Below, piece after piece: positions 53,515 through 62,789 of a stretch of DNA of 64,000 bases (its first letter is position 1; every line of letters starts with the position of its first letter). The notes beneath the pieces were generated by a model. It did no database searches. It saw only the letters and a list, made by a program, of their open reading frames with translations, and was not told where the DNA came from. Position numbers and translations under genes: made by a program. Origin of the DNA: Photorhabdus noenieputensis (GTDB taxonomy: Bacteria > Pseudomonadota > Gammaproteobacteria > Enterobacterales > Enterobacteriaceae); contig NZ_RCWC01000027.1 of NCBI RefSeq assembly GCF_018448935.1, positions 1 through 64,000 on the forward strand. Reading direction: 5' to 3'.

Positions 53515-54219
53515 ATGAGAGGCTTTTGATTTTATAACTAAGAAATCTAACTGGGAACTCTTTATAACCGCTCTTGGGCTGGTAACCATTGGTTGGGTGA
53601 GACGCCTAGCTTCCGCTATCCCGTTCATACGTCTTTTAAAGTATATAGCTAACACTGTATACGCCCTATATTCTACACATATATTGTAAAATATTCTTGT
53701 CCATTTCGTGCCAAATAGCTATACCCGTCATCTTTCAAGTTGCCTCTTTGTTGGCTGCATTCGCTCACCCCAGTCACATAGTTATCTATGCTCCCGGGGA
53801 TTCACTCCCTTGCCGTCGCGATGCATCTTGAAATCCATAGGGTATATATGGATATCGATTCAATGTAGATATGGATTTTTATTTTTTCTGATAATGTAGT
53901 TTGTGTTGGGTACGTTCTTAATAATTTGGATAAAAAAGTTTTCTTCAAACACGTTTCACCTTGCGCGCAGCATTTATTGTGTTTTGTAAAGCAGCATTGG
54001 GGGCAGAAGCGTCATTCAAAGCGGTTGTGAATGCCTGAAAATTCTGAACCATCATTATTGTCATGCGAGAGATTTGAGTAATAAAGTTTGAGTATTGAGC
54101 CGGTAACGGAAATTTTCTGACACCTAAAACAGATAAAAATCGGGTCACTTTTTTACATAAGCAGGGCAAGAAAAATACTAAGATGCCCTTAATTAATTCA
54201 ATTTATGTTGGAAAAGGTT
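53515..54219. other. Intergenic stretch with ERIC element
   Basis: Holds the complete ERIC element (53720-53846). On the minus strand at 53945-54064 a 39-codon frame (MTIMMVQNFQAFTTALNDAS) ends in ARKVKRV; it may be the end of a lost gene but is too short to name. The rest is AT-rich and without features up to the effector gene. Confidence 0.5.
53720..53846. repeat. ERIC element, complete (127 bp)
   Basis: TATACCC and GGGTATA form the outermost arms, continuing imperfectly (CATCTTTCAAGTTGC with GATGCATCTTGAAAT-type sequence). The internal CGCTCACCCCAGTCAC and GCTCCCGGGGATTCAC match the two ERIC primer regions. The length of 127 is that of the classic element. Confidence 0.93.
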
Positions 54220-55155
54220 ATGCCAATTTCATCCATCAGTGGTCATGTGCCACTTAGCCAAACGCAAGCTCCTCAGCACACCGTATCTTCTCCCCTACTT
54301 GAACAGGGTAACCGCTTGTTTGAACAGTCTGTCCGACGTGGCCCGTTGCACTTCCAGAGCTCGGATCTCAAGCACTTGATCGCTGAATTGCGCCAGTTGC
54401 AGAGTGCTCCCAACAGCGCGCAAGCCCAACGGGTGCAAGATGCCATCCAGCATTGGGAGAACCACCACCCTAAAGAGGTGACGGCTCGCAGCACCCGCCT
54501 TGCCGAGCTTAAACAGGCTCTGGCAGAACAAGGCGCTATGGTGCGCACTTTCCAGCCAAAGGTGATGACGACCGGTCCCCAAGCCATGTTGCAGCAGGCT
54601 ATGCCAGCTTTACAGAAGATGGGAACTTACGCATGCACTGATGCTGGCACTTTCGTTAGCAAGCAGAATCCTCATTATCAGCAAATCATGGAGAGATTGA
54701 AGTCATTCAATGACAACCCGGATCGTCTGAGAGGTAACAACCAAGCCAACATGATGTCTAACATGGCGGCTATCGCCGCTAGGCAAGGAAACGTTAGTCT
54801 CAACCAACTGCAATCTATCGCCGCCCGTGTCGCCCAAGCCCAGGCTGGTTGCTGCACCACTTTGGCCTATTCTGCGGCAGCCGAACTGATGAAGCACAAT
54901 CAAGGTGACCAGCAGCGCATTGAGGTAGTCGCTCATCGTGGCTCCAAGGGGCATACCCAGACTCACTGCTTCGTGGTGATCGGGCGCGATCCCAATAGTG
55001 AACTTAGCAAACCCGAAACTTGGGGTCCCCAAGCACATGTCATCGATCCTTGGGCTGCGACCATAGGTGGTAAACTGCAAGGCACGCCGAATAATCCTCC
55101 GATCGCTAACCTGTGGCCGCCGACTGAATCTGTGTTTGACAACCATAAAGAGTAA
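54220..55155 (+). CDS. Probable type III secretion effector, Cys-His-Asp type
   Basis: A 311-residue protein. I chose the ATG at 54220 (MPISSISGHVPLSQTQAPQH) with AAAGG upstream. The Ser/Pro/Gln-rich start without a signal peptide looks like a type III secretion signal. A helical Gln-rich middle follows (HLIAELRQLQSAPNSAQAQR). The C-terminal third has a possible catalytic triad of a papain-like protease or deamidase: Cys in QAGCCTTLAYSAAAEL (C211/C212), His in THCFVVIGRD (H249) and Asp in HVIDPWAAT (D276). The canonical YopT motifs are not seen, so I do not call it LopT. A chaperone-like gene follows after two bases. Its base composition is richer in GC than the flanks, suggesting transfer. 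Confidence 0.65.
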   Translation: MPISSISGHVPLSQTQAPQHTVSSPLLEQGNRLFEQSVRRGPLHFQSSDLKHLIAELRQLQSAPNSAQAQRVQDAIQHWENHHPKEVTARSTRLAELKQALAEQGAMVRTFQPKVMTTGPQAMLQQAMPALQKMGTYACTDAGTFVSKQNPHYQQIMERLKSFNDNPDRLRGNNQANMMSNMAAIAARQGNVSLNQLQSIAARVAQAQAGCCTTLAYSAAAELMKHNQGDQQRIEVVAHRGSKGHTQTHCFVVIGRDPNSELSKPETWGPQAHVIDPWAATIGGKLQGTPNNPPIANLWPPTESVFDNHKE

Positions 55156-55157
55156 CC

Positions 55158-55553
55158 ATGTTCAATGCCTTATTATCGGAGCTGTGCCGACGCCTTGGGC
55201 TGACCGAAGAGTCTCTGCACTCGGAAGGGCTCGATCTACCTCTTGGCCCTTTTAGTCTGCATATCCGCCAACGCGATGAGTTGGTAACTTTGTTTATTCC
55301 GCTAGGTGATATCGAACCTTGTTCGTTGGCTACATTGGCCGATTGGCCGTCATTGCAACTGAGCCGTAGTGGTGAGGGCGAAACTCTGCTCTGGAGCCGT
55401 GAATGGTTGGAGAGGCTGGATGCTGAGCTGTTGACCAACTTGGTCGAGCGGATGTTACAGCAAGCCAGGGACCTTATGGCTACGGCCCTTATCACTGAAA
55501 ATCAAGAATGGCCGCCGTTTAGTATCCAAGGGAGTTCGTGGCACAAAGTTTAG
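55158..55553 (+). CDS. Type III secretion chaperone (Tir/CesT-like)
   Basis: A 131-residue acidic protein with the form of class I type III chaperones: LLSELCRRLGLTEESLHSEG, a strand region GPFSLHIRQRDELVTLFIPL, and a C-terminal helix WLERLDAELLTNLVERMLQQ. It begins two bases after the effector stop with AAAGAG before its ATG, so the two are co-translated. It would bind the N-terminus of the effector and guide it to the secretion machine. No secretion apparatus genes are in this window. Confidence 0.72.
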   Translation: MFNALLSELCRRLGLTEESLHSEGLDLPLGPFSLHIRQRDELVTLFIPLGDIEPCSLATLADWPSLQLSRSGEGETLLWSREWLERLDAELLTNLVERMLQQARDLMATALITENQEWPPFSIQGSSWHKV

Positions 55554-55858
55554 GCGAAAAACCTTAAGAGGCTTTAAGGGATTAATCAAGTGTATTATTG
55601 CAAGCCACGAGCGATATTATTTTGCGCATTCGTTATACCATTTGTGGATTAATGACTTTATTACTAAGTACAGGCGTTCCTACAGGGGGAACCTAACGGA
55701 AGTAATTTGTGAGAAATTCACTGGAGTAAACTTTTAAGTTAATTTTATATAATTGCTTAATTACGAGGTTAAACCATTGGCGTCGATACCTGTGCGTAAA
55801 AATGAACAAGGGCGGTTTCCCGCCCCTCTTAATAGACTCTTAAATGGGTTTCAGCAGG
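55554..55858. other. Intergenic region after chaperone gene
   Basis: No gene seen. CCTTAAGAGGCTTTAAGG near 55561 forms a small hairpin that could end the effector operon, and GGGCGGTTTCCCGCCC near 55811 forms a strong hairpin past the end of the convergent secreted-protein gene. Confidence 0.5.
55811..55829. terminator. Hairpin after secreted-protein gene
   Basis: GGGCGG-TTT-CCCGCCC followed by CTCTT on the plus strand; on the minus strand it is followed by TTGTTCATTTTT, which fits termination of the leftward gene at 55859. Confidence 0.65.
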
Positions 55859-56440
55859 TCAAAGAATGCTGATCTGCGTTGACATGGTATTTCGAGGCCA
55901 GTTAGCGGAAGTGTTCTGGTAGCTGAAGATACCGTTCTGGTAGCCATCGAGGCTGTATTCCTTAAGGAAGCCAACCACAAGTTGGCCCGCAGCACATGGC
56001 CAATTGTAGTGCCCGTTTGTAATGCAAACTGGTGTAGAAGAGTACAGCGAGTATGGCAGTATACTGCCGTTCATCCAGGTAAAGGAGTTGTACCCGTAGC
56101 CAATTTCCAGAACGGCGGCGCGGAGCTGGTATCCTCCGTGATTGCAGTTTGTCACTGGCAAGTTGGAAGTGTACTCCCATCCGCAATTCGTGGAGCCAAC
56201 GGCATAGACCCACATATTGGTTAGCGGAGGTGCGGCGACGTAAGCCACCTCAGATTTAACATCGAGTTTTTTCTCTTCTTCGGCCCGGATAGGGCTTTCT
56301 GGGTTAGGAAGTAGCTGGGATTGTGCCGCCAGGGCATTTTGAGCAGCAGGGACCTCCTTCGGTTGCTCTGTTTGGGCATAGGTATTAACGCCAAATAAAG
56401 AAGCAAGAGATAACAACATGGCAAGTTTATTTTTCTTCAC
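55859..56440 (-). CDS. Secreted YolA-like protein (DUF4879 type)
   Basis: A 193-residue secreted protein. The signal peptide is KKNKLAMLLSLASLFGVNTY with a cut after YAQ or nearby. A flexible, charged stretch follows (EVPAAQNALAAQSQLLPNPE). The folded part starts at about residue 70 (APPLTNMWVYAVGSTNCGWE) and contains NHGGYQLRAAVLEIGYGYNS, TPVC, CAAGQLVVGFLKEYSLDGYQ and SYQNTSANWPRNTMSTQ, with four Cys that may form disulfides. I recognise this as resembling the YolA/DUF4879 family of small exported proteins, by memory only. Function unknown; it may be exported during insect or nematode association. Confidence 0.6.
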   Translation of the reverse strand: MKKNKLAMLLSLASLFGVNTYAQTEQPKEVPAAQNALAAQSQLLPNPESPIRAEEEKKLDVKSEVAYVAAPPLTNMWVYAVGSTNCGWEYTSNLPVTNCNHGGYQLRAAVLEIGYGYNSFTWMNGSILPYSLYSSTPVCITNGHYNWPCAAGQLVVGFLKEYSLDGYQNGIFSYQNTSANWPRNTMSTQISIL

Positions 56441-56739
56441 GACTGAATCCTCTTAGAAATGGAAAAGCACAATTCTAGGGAAGTGGACAAAAATCACATT
56501 ATTAAATTTTATTTATGTAATGATCGAAATTTTTGCGGGGGTTATTGCTTCCATGCTTATTTTACTGCGGAAAAAGGGGATAAATAATAAGAAATTTTTC
56601 TTCAAGTACGCTTCGTCTGGTGAGAAATGACTTCTTTTTAGTTATCTATTGAGCACATTTTGTATGGGGTTGTCTGGAGACAAAATATACTGGTACTGTG
56701 CTCAATAGTGTCACTACCGTTGCGCGAAGATTCCTACTA
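56441..56739. other. Intergenic region downstream of ppc
   Basis: AT-rich with no gene. It carries the promoter region of the leftward secreted-protein gene and the long hairpin at 56646-56708, located past the end of ppc. Confidence 0.6.
56646..56708. other. Long nested inverted repeat after ppc
   Basis: CTATTGAGCACA (56646-56657) and TGTGCTCAATAG (56697-56708) are perfect 12-base arms. Inside, TTTTGT (56658-56663) pairs with ACAAAA (56680-56685), and TGTCT-GG-AGACA lies at the centre. It has no long T run on either strand. It could be a terminator, an RNA stability element or a small palindromic repeat of the genome. Confidence 0.6.
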
Positions 56740-59376
56740 TTAACCTGTATTTCGCATTCCTGCTGCGATACCGGCGATGGTTACCATTAACGCTTGTTCA
56801 ACCTGAGGATCTGGATGTTGCTGCTGACGGGAACGCAGTAATAGTTCTGCCTGTAAGACGTTTAATGGATCAGTGTAAACATTACGCAGGGCGATTGATT
56901 CTGCAATCCACGGTAGATCTGCCATCAGGTGTTCATCTTTGGAAATGGTTAATACCGTTTTAATATCCGCAGAGAGTTGTTCACGTAGTTTCTGGCCTAA
57001 CGGCCATAAGTTTTTGTCTACCAGACGATGATCATAATATTCCGCTAGCCACAAGTCGGCTTTAGCGAAGACCATTTCCAACATACCAATGCGAGTGGTA
57101 AAGAAAGGCCAATCACGGCACATTTCTGCCAGTACATCCTGTTTCCCATCATTCACCACTTTTTGTAGCGCAGCACCTGCACCTAACCAGGCTGGCAACA
57201 TCAGGCGATTCTGTGTCCAGGCGAAAATCCACGGGATAGCGCGTAAACTTTCCACACCACCCGCCGGATGACGTTTGGCTGGACGAGAACCTAAAGGCAG
57301 TTTAGCTAATTCTTGTTCTGGTGTTGCAGCACGGAAATAGGGCACAAAATCAGGTTGTTCACGCACATAATCTCGATACATCTTGCAGGAAACATCAGAC
57401 AAGGTATCCATCACCTGATGCCATTCTAGTTTAGGCTCCGGTGGTGGTAGTAGGTTTGCTTCTAGAATTGCACTGGCATACAAGGCTAAGCTACTGATAG
57501 TGACCTGTGGCAGACCGAATTTAAAGCGGATCATTTCACCCTGTTCAGTCACACGTAGGCCACCTTTCAGGCTTCCCGGTGGTTGAGAAAGCAGCGCTGC
57601 ATGTGCTGGTGCACCGCCACGGCCGATAGTACCGCCGCGACCGTGGAACAAGGTCAACATAACGCCTTCTTTCTCACAAACATTGATCAAGGCATCTTGT
57701 GCTCGGTATTGAGCCCAGGCAGCAGCCATCACTCCGGCATCTTTTGCTGAATCAGAGTAACCAATCATTACCATCTGTTTGTCCTGAATCAGAGCGCGAT
57801 ACCATTTGATATTCATTAATTGCTGAATGACATTTTCAGCATTATTCAGGTCATCAAGTGTTTCGAATAGCGGGGCAACGGGTAAGGTGAACGGACAACC
57901 CGCTTCTTTTAGTAGCAAGTGAACCGCTAATACATCAGAAGGTACTTTAGCCATTGAGATAACGTAAGCGGCGATAGCGTCTTGCGGTGACTCTGCAATG
58001 ACTTTACAGGTTGCGAAAACTTCTTGCGTTTCAGCGCTTGGTTGCCAGTTATGTGGGATTAATGGACGTTTGGAATGTAGTTCATGCAGTAGGAAAGTCT
58101 GTTTCTCTTGTTCTGACCAACTGGTGTAGTCACCCAATTCCAGGTATTGCGTCAGTTCCGAAATGGCGGTTGTATGGCGAGTACTTTCTTGGCGCACGTC
58201 GATGCGTACCAGCGATAGGCCAAAACAACGGATACGGCGTAAGATATCTAATAATTGACCATTGGCGATGATTTCCATCCCGCAAGTTTTTAGTGACTGA
58301 TAACAGGCGTAAAGGGGTTGCCAAAGCTGTTCATTATCCACCAGCAAATCAGTTGGTGGCAGAACTTGCTCCCCTTTCAGTTGTTTCTCCAAATAGGTCA
58401 ATGTATTGCTGAGTTGTGTCCGCAATTTTTTAGCAATTTCTCGGTAAGGTTCCAGAATTTCATCACCGCCTGCTAGCTTACGAACTTCTGGTGTACATTC
58501 AGACATGGATAGTTCAGAAACCAGAACCTGAATATCTTTCAGGAATAGATCGGCTGCTTTCCAGCGACTAAGCAGTAATACATGACGAGTCACTTCTGCC
58601 GTTACATTTGGATTGCCGTCGCGGTCGCCGCCCATCCAGGAAGTAAAGCGGATGGGCACCGCTTCGACCGGCAGGCTGTAATCGATTGACTCTTCCAGTT
58701 GTTCATTAAATTCACGCAGGAATGCCGGTACACCTTCCCATAAGCTGTTTTCCACCATAGCAAACCCCCATTTAGCTTCATCAATTGGGGTCGGACGGAT
58801 TTTACGGATTTCATCGGTATGCCATGACTGGGCAACTAACTGACGCAGACGGCGCATAATGTTGTTACGCTCATAATCCGCCAGATCATCGTGATCGAGT
58901 TGCGATAGACAGGTGTTAACTGCTACTAGTTTGTGAATCAATGTACGACGCGCGATTTCAGTTGGGTGAGCGGTGAGAACCAGTTCAATAGACAGCTCAT
59001 TCACCGCTTTTTTCAGATCGTCGTTACTGAAATTTTTTTCTTTTAAGCGGGTGAATAATTTTGCTAACGCAACGGGGTTACTGGCAGCTTCACCATGTGG
59101 GGAGATACTGTGATACTGTTCTGCGACGTTTGTCAGGTTGAGAAATTGATTGAAAGCGCGGGCAACGGGCAATAATTCATCGTTAGATAGGTTTTGCAAT
59201 GTAGATAATAGTTGCTGGCGGTGTATTTCATTGCCTGCGCGGGATGATTTGGATAACTTGCGGATAGTCTCGACTTTATCGAGGATATCTTCTCCTAACG
59301 CTTCTTTGATTGTGTCCCCGAGCAGCTTACCTAGCATGCTGACATTACTACGCATTGCGGAATATTGTTGGTTCAT
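56740..59376 (-). CDS. ppc: Phosphoenolpyruvate carboxylase
   Basis: Enzyme of 878 residues (883 in E. coli), making oxaloacetate from phosphoenolpyruvate and bicarbonate. I chose the Met at 59376 ([20 protein letters not shown]) to match the family; the frame opens 20 codons upstream. The catalytic His is in [18 protein letters not shown], the Arg-rich loop is [20 protein letters not shown], and [14 protein letters not shown] and the terminal GMRNTG are conserved. Confidence 0.98.
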   Translation of the reverse strand: MNQQYSAMRSNVSMLGKLLGDTIKEALGEDILDKVETIRKLSKSSRAGNEIHRQQLLSTLQNLSNDELLPVARAFNQFLNLTNVAEQYHSISPHGEAASNPVALAKLFTRLKEKNFSNDDLKKAVNELSIELVLTAHPTEIARRTLIHKLVAVNTCLSQLDHDDLADYERNNIMRRLRQLVAQSWHTDEIRKIRPTPIDEAKWGFAMVENSLWEGVPAFLREFNEQLEESIDYSLPVEAVPIRFTSWMGGDRDGNPNVTAEVTRHVLLLSRWKAADLFLKDIQVLVSELSMSECTPEVRKLAGGDEILEPYREIAKKLRTQLSNTLTYLEKQLKGEQVLPPTDLLVDNEQLWQPLYACYQSLKTCGMEIIANGQLLDILRRIRCFGLSLVRIDVRQESTRHTTAISELTQYLELGDYTSWSEQEKQTFLLHELHSKRPLIPHNWQPSAETQEVFATCKVIAESPQDAIAAYVISMAKVPSDVLAVHLLLKEAGCPFTLPVAPLFETLDDLNNAENVIQQLMNIKWYRALIQDKQMVMIGYSDSAKDAGVMAAAWAQYRAQDALINVCEKEGVMLTLFHGRGGTIGRGGAPAHAALLSQPPGSLKGGLRVTEQGEMIRFKFGLPQVTISSLALYASAILEANLLPPPEPKLEWHQVMDTLSDVSCKMYRDYVREQPDFVPYFRAATPEQELAKLPLGSRPAKRHPAGGVESLRAIPWIFAWTQNRLMLPAWLGAGAALQKVVNDGKQDVLAEMCRDWPFFTTRIGMLEMVFAKADLWLAEYYDHRLVDKNLWPLGQKLREQLSADIKTVLTISKDEHLMADLPWIAESIALRNVYTDPLNVLQAELLLRSRQQQHPDPQVEQALMVTIAGIAAGMRNTG

Positions 59377-59658
59377 ATGACTCTTGGCCTTTATTGCTGG
59401 CAGAATGTTGGTTCTGTTCCTATAGAAAAATTTCATTTAAGTGACGGAAAGTTGTTTTTTGTGTCGCCACAGTGTTGCATTTACCCTAAGCCTTCATATT
59501 CATATCAGAAAATCATCAGTTTTGGCGAAATTTCTAAAATTTAATGGCAGTTCACGTTCTATAAGTATTACTTATACGCAGAAAGCTTGGGGAAGGTGCT
59601 TTTATTGCTTGTTATGATGTTTGAGTCCCCCTTGATTTCTGGGGGACGAATAAAAAGA
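59377..59658. other. Intergenic region ppc-argE
   Basis: Contains the ppc promoter region and a hairpin GTCCCCC/GGGGGAC (59625-59647) that ends argE on the minus strand. No gene. Confidence 0.6.
59625..59647 (-). terminator. Hairpin after argE
   Basis: GTCCCCC-TTGATTTCT-GGGGGAC is a perfect 7-base GC-rich stem 12 bases beyond the argE stop. No strong T run. Confidence 0.5.
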
Positions 59659-60816
59659 TTAATTATTGCTTAGACAAAAATGATCTATTAACTGGGAAAT
59701 TATCTTTCTGGTGGGTTCAATAAATGACATATCAATGAACTCATTCGGTTGATGTGCCTGTTCAATAGAGCCTGGGCCAAGGACTAACGTTGGGCATAAC
59801 TCCTGAATGAATGGAGCTTCGGTACAGTAGTTGACCGTTTCAGCCTTGCGGCCTAGCAGTTTCTCTATCACATCAATCATCTTGTGATCGGTTGGGCATG
59901 CATAACCGGGAATGGGAGCATGTAATTCATCGATAGTTAAGCGGCCAGGCCAACGTTGCTTCACTGGTTCCAATGCTTCATTTAGCAGTCCGTTCAGATC
60001 CTGTAATGTTAGTCCCGGTAATGGGCGAATATCCATATGCAATTCACAATGGGCACAAATACGGTTTACCGCGTCACCTCCGTGAATATAGCCGAAATTC
60101 ATGGTTGGATATGGAATGGCAAATGCCGGGTTGTTATAACGCTCTTTTAGCGTATTGCGTAGTTCAATCAAGTGACCAATAGATTCGTGCATCAAATCAA
60201 TAGCGTTTATACCACGGTCTGGATCACTGGAATGCCCGGATTGGCCAACAATGCGGATAGCATTCGATAAATGCCCTTTATGTGCGCAGATGGGATGCAA
60301 TGAAGTTGGTTCACCGATAATCGCGAAATCTGGTCGGATAGTCGTACTTGCGGCAAAATAGCGGGCTCCCGCCATTGTCGTCTCTTCGTCTGCGGTTGCC
60401 AGAATGTACAGCGGACGGGTTATTTTACTGACATCAATGTCCCGCAATGCATCAATAATAAAGGCGAAAAAGCCTTTCATATCTGCTGTACCTAAACCGT
60501 ACAGTTTGTTATCTCGTTCTGTCAGGGTGAAGGGATCTTTAGTCCAGAGCCCTTCGTCAAAGGGGACAGTATCAGTGTGTCCACATAAGAGTAATCCACC
60601 TGGGCCACTCCCCAGCGTCGCCAGTAGATTGTATTTTCTGTGGGCTTCGGGGACGGGTTGTATCTCAATCTCGAAACCAATTTCCTTTAACCAACTTGCC
60701 AGTAGGTTGATGAGAGATTCATTACTCTGGTCAATACTAACATCGGTGGCACTGATAGATGGAGTAGCGATTAATTGCCGAAATAGCTCAATAAATGGAG
60801 GTAATTTAATATTCAC
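59659..60816 (-). CDS. argE: Acetylornithine deacetylase
   Basis: M20-family metallopeptidase of 385 residues (383 in E. coli), removing the acetyl group from N-acetylornithine. Metal ligands are in [14 protein letters not shown] and [14 protein letters not shown], with the catalytic Glu pair in [28 protein letters not shown] and [12 protein letters not shown] are conserved. It is divergent from argC with shared operator sequence. Confidence 0.97.
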   Translation of the reverse strand: MNIKLPPFIELFRQLIATPSISATDVSIDQSNESLINLLASWLKEIGFEIEIQPVPEAHRKYNLLATLGSGPGGLLLCGHTDTVPFDEGLWTKDPFTLTERDNKLYGLGTADMKGFFAFIIDALRDIDVSKITRPLYILATADEETTMAGARYFAASTTIRPDFAIIGEPTSLHPICAHKGHLSNAIRIVGQSGHSSDPDRGINAIDLMHESIGHLIELRNTLKERYNNPAFAIPYPTMNFGYIHGGDAVNRICAHCELHMDIRPLPGLTLQDLNGLLNEALEPVKQRWPGRLTIDELHAPIPGYACPTDHKMIDVIEKLLGRKAETVNYCTEAPFIQELCPTLVLGPGSIEQAHQPNEFIDMSFIEPTRKIISQLIDHFCLSNN

Positions 60817-60837
60817 TGTTGACAGCCTTTATTCATG

Positions 60838-60880
60838 ATAGTATCAATATTCATGCATTTTTTTTGAATAAAAATACATT
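60838..60880. promoter_or_regulatory. ARG boxes, argE/argC control region
   Basis: TTTGAATAAAAATACATT (60863-60880) matches the ArgR box form TGAAT-N4-ATTCA with one change. A weaker half box ending ATATTCATGC lies about 21 bases to the left, the usual spacing of paired boxes. They sit between the divergent argE and argC, so arginine repression of both is likely. Confidence 0.7.
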
Positions 60881-60917
60881 GTCCTGTTTGAATACTGAGC
60901 ACAAGGTAAGATATCCT

Positions 60918-61922
60918 ATGTTGAATACGCTGGTTGTTGGTGCAAGTGGTTACACCGGAGCAGAACTGGCAGCATATCTGCATCGTCATCCGTATACGAA
61001 TCTGATTAGACTCATGGTTTCTGCTCAGAGCATTGATGCAGATAAATGCTTCTCAGACTTACATCCACAGTATAAAGGCATTGTTGATCTACCGCTGCAA
61101 CCAATGACTGATATTATTAATGCTGCTAAAGGGATTGATGTGGTTTTCCTCGCCACCGCCCACGAAGTTAGTCATGACATTGCGCCGCTATTTTTGGCGG
61201 CAGGTTGCACGGTATTCGATCTCTCTGGTGCCTATCGCGTACAAAACGCTCAGATTTATCAACAATACTACGGATTCAAACATAAGCATACTGAATGGTT
61301 ATCACAAGCAGTATATGGACTTGCCGAATGGCAGGCTGACAAGATCAAACAGGCTCAATTGGTTGCTGTACCGGGATGTTATCCAACAGTTTCTCAACTC
61401 TCTCTGAAGCCACTGTTGGAAAATAATTTGCTAGACACCAGCCATTGGCCAGTAATTAATGCTACCAGCGGCGTGAGTGGTGCAGGTCGGAAAGCCAGTA
61501 TCACCAACAGTTTCTGCGAAATCAGTTTACAACCTTATGGAATATTTACCCATCGCCATCAACCGGAGATTGAGGAACATCTGGGAACCAGAGTGATTTT
61601 TACTCCGCATCTTGGCAATTTCGCACGGGGTATTCTTGCCACAATTACCTGTAAATTGAAGCCGGGTGTTACCGCAGAACAGATAAATGAAGTTTATCAG
61701 CAAGCATACAAAGATAAGCCATTGGTGAGGCTCTACAGCAAAGGAGTGCCGGCATTGAAATCCGTTGTTGGGTTACCGTTCTGTGATATCGGTTTTGTTG
61801 TACAGGGTGACTACCTGATTGTTGTGGGTACTGAGGATAATCTTTTGAAAGGCGCGGCAGCTCAGGCGGTTCAGTGTATGAATATACGTTTTGGGTTTGA
61901 AGAAACTCAGGCATTACTTTAA
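60918..61922 (+). CDS. argC: N-acetyl-gamma-glutamyl-phosphate reductase
   Basis: NADPH-dependent reductase of 334 residues (334 in E. coli), third step of arginine synthesis. I chose ATG 60918 ([20 protein letters not shown]) with AAGG upstream. The catalytic Cys is in [13 protein letters not shown], and the catalytic His region is [13 protein letters not shown]. It starts the argCBG operon. Confidence 0.97.
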   Translation: MLNTLVVGASGYTGAELAAYLHRHPYTNLIRLMVSAQSIDADKCFSDLHPQYKGIVDLPLQPMTDIINAAKGIDVVFLATAHEVSHDIAPLFLAAGCTVFDLSGAYRVQNAQIYQQYYGFKHKHTEWLSQAVYGLAEWQADKIKQAQLVAVPGCYPTVSQLSLKPLLENNLLDTSHWPVINATSGVSGAGRKASITNSFCEISLQPYGIFTHRHQPEIEEHLGTRVIFTPHLGNFARGILATITCKLKPGVTAEQINEVYQQAYKDKPLVRLYSKGVPALKSVVGLPFCDIGFVVQGDYLIVVGTEDNLLKGAAAQAVQCMNIRFGFEETQALL

Positions 61923-61947
61923 TTATTGACATGAAGGAGTAGAGCAG

Positions 61948-62721
61948 ATGGAACCTTTAGTCATAAAGTTAGGTGGCGTGTTACTGGACAATGAAGAAGC
62001 GTTGGAACGCGTGTTTACTACCTTGCAGGAATATCGGCAAACACACGAACGCCAGTTGGTTATTGTTCATGGTGGTGGCTGTTTGGTGGATGAGTTGATG
62101 CAGAAGTTGCAGCTACCGATAGAGAAGAAACAAGGATTGCGGGTAACACCCTCAGATCAAATTGGGATTATCACGGGAGCATTATCGGGTATAGCCAATA
62201 AGACATTGTTGTCGTGGGCGACTAAATATCAACTTGCATCAGTTGGATTATATTTAGGAGATGGTAATGTGGTCAGGGTTTCCCAACTGGATGAAGAGTT
62301 GGGGCATGTGGGGAAAGCGATACCGGGCGATGCTAAGTTGCTGAAAACGCTACTGGATGCAGGTTACATACCCATTATCAGCTCGATTGGGGTAACAGAT
62401 AAAGGAGAGTTGATGAATGTGAATGCTGATCAGGCAGCAACAGCGATAGCTCAGACACTAGGCGCTGATTTGGTATTGCTCTCTGATGTTAGCGGTATTT
62501 TGGATGGTAAAGGGCAGAAAATCCCTGACATAAATGCTGAGAAAGCAGAACAACTTATTGCACATGGCATCATTACTGACGGCATGATTGTGAAGGTGGA
62601 TGCAGCTCTAGATGCAGCTAGGACATTAGGTCGCCCGGTAGATATCGCTAGTTGGCGTCATGCAGATCAACTGACCGACCTGTTTAACGGTGTTCCCGTC
62701 GGTACTCGTATTCTGGCTTAA
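61948..62721 (+). CDS. argB: N-acetylglutamate kinase
   Basis: Kinase of 257 residues (258 in E. coli), second step of arginine synthesis. Key features are [20 protein letters not shown], the glycine loop [13 protein letters not shown], and [26 protein letters not shown] precedes the start. 25 bases separate it from argC. Confidence 0.97.
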   Translation: MEPLVIKLGGVLLDNEEALERVFTTLQEYRQTHERQLVIVHGGGCLVDELMQKLQLPIEKKQGLRVTPSDQIGIITGALSGIANKTLLSWATKYQLASVGLYLGDGNVVRVSQLDEELGHVGKAIPGDAKLLKTLLDAGYIPIISSIGVTDKGELMNVNADQAATAIAQTLGADLVLLSDVSGILDGKGQKIPDINAEKAEQLIAHGIITDGMIVKVDAALDAARTLGRPVDIASWRHADQLTDLFNGVPVGTRILA

Positions 62722-62789
62722 ATTAAGTTTGATTAATTTTCGGCAAAGTTTTGCTGATAAATAACAACGGAATTTTAAAGGGTAACTTC

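Noticed and set aside
54220-55155. Naming this gene lopT (YopT family)
   Set aside because: Its genome context and chaperone fit, but the YopT signature around Cys (GxCxxL-x-W), His (GHA) and FDPNxG is not visible. I kept it as an unnamed effector candidate.
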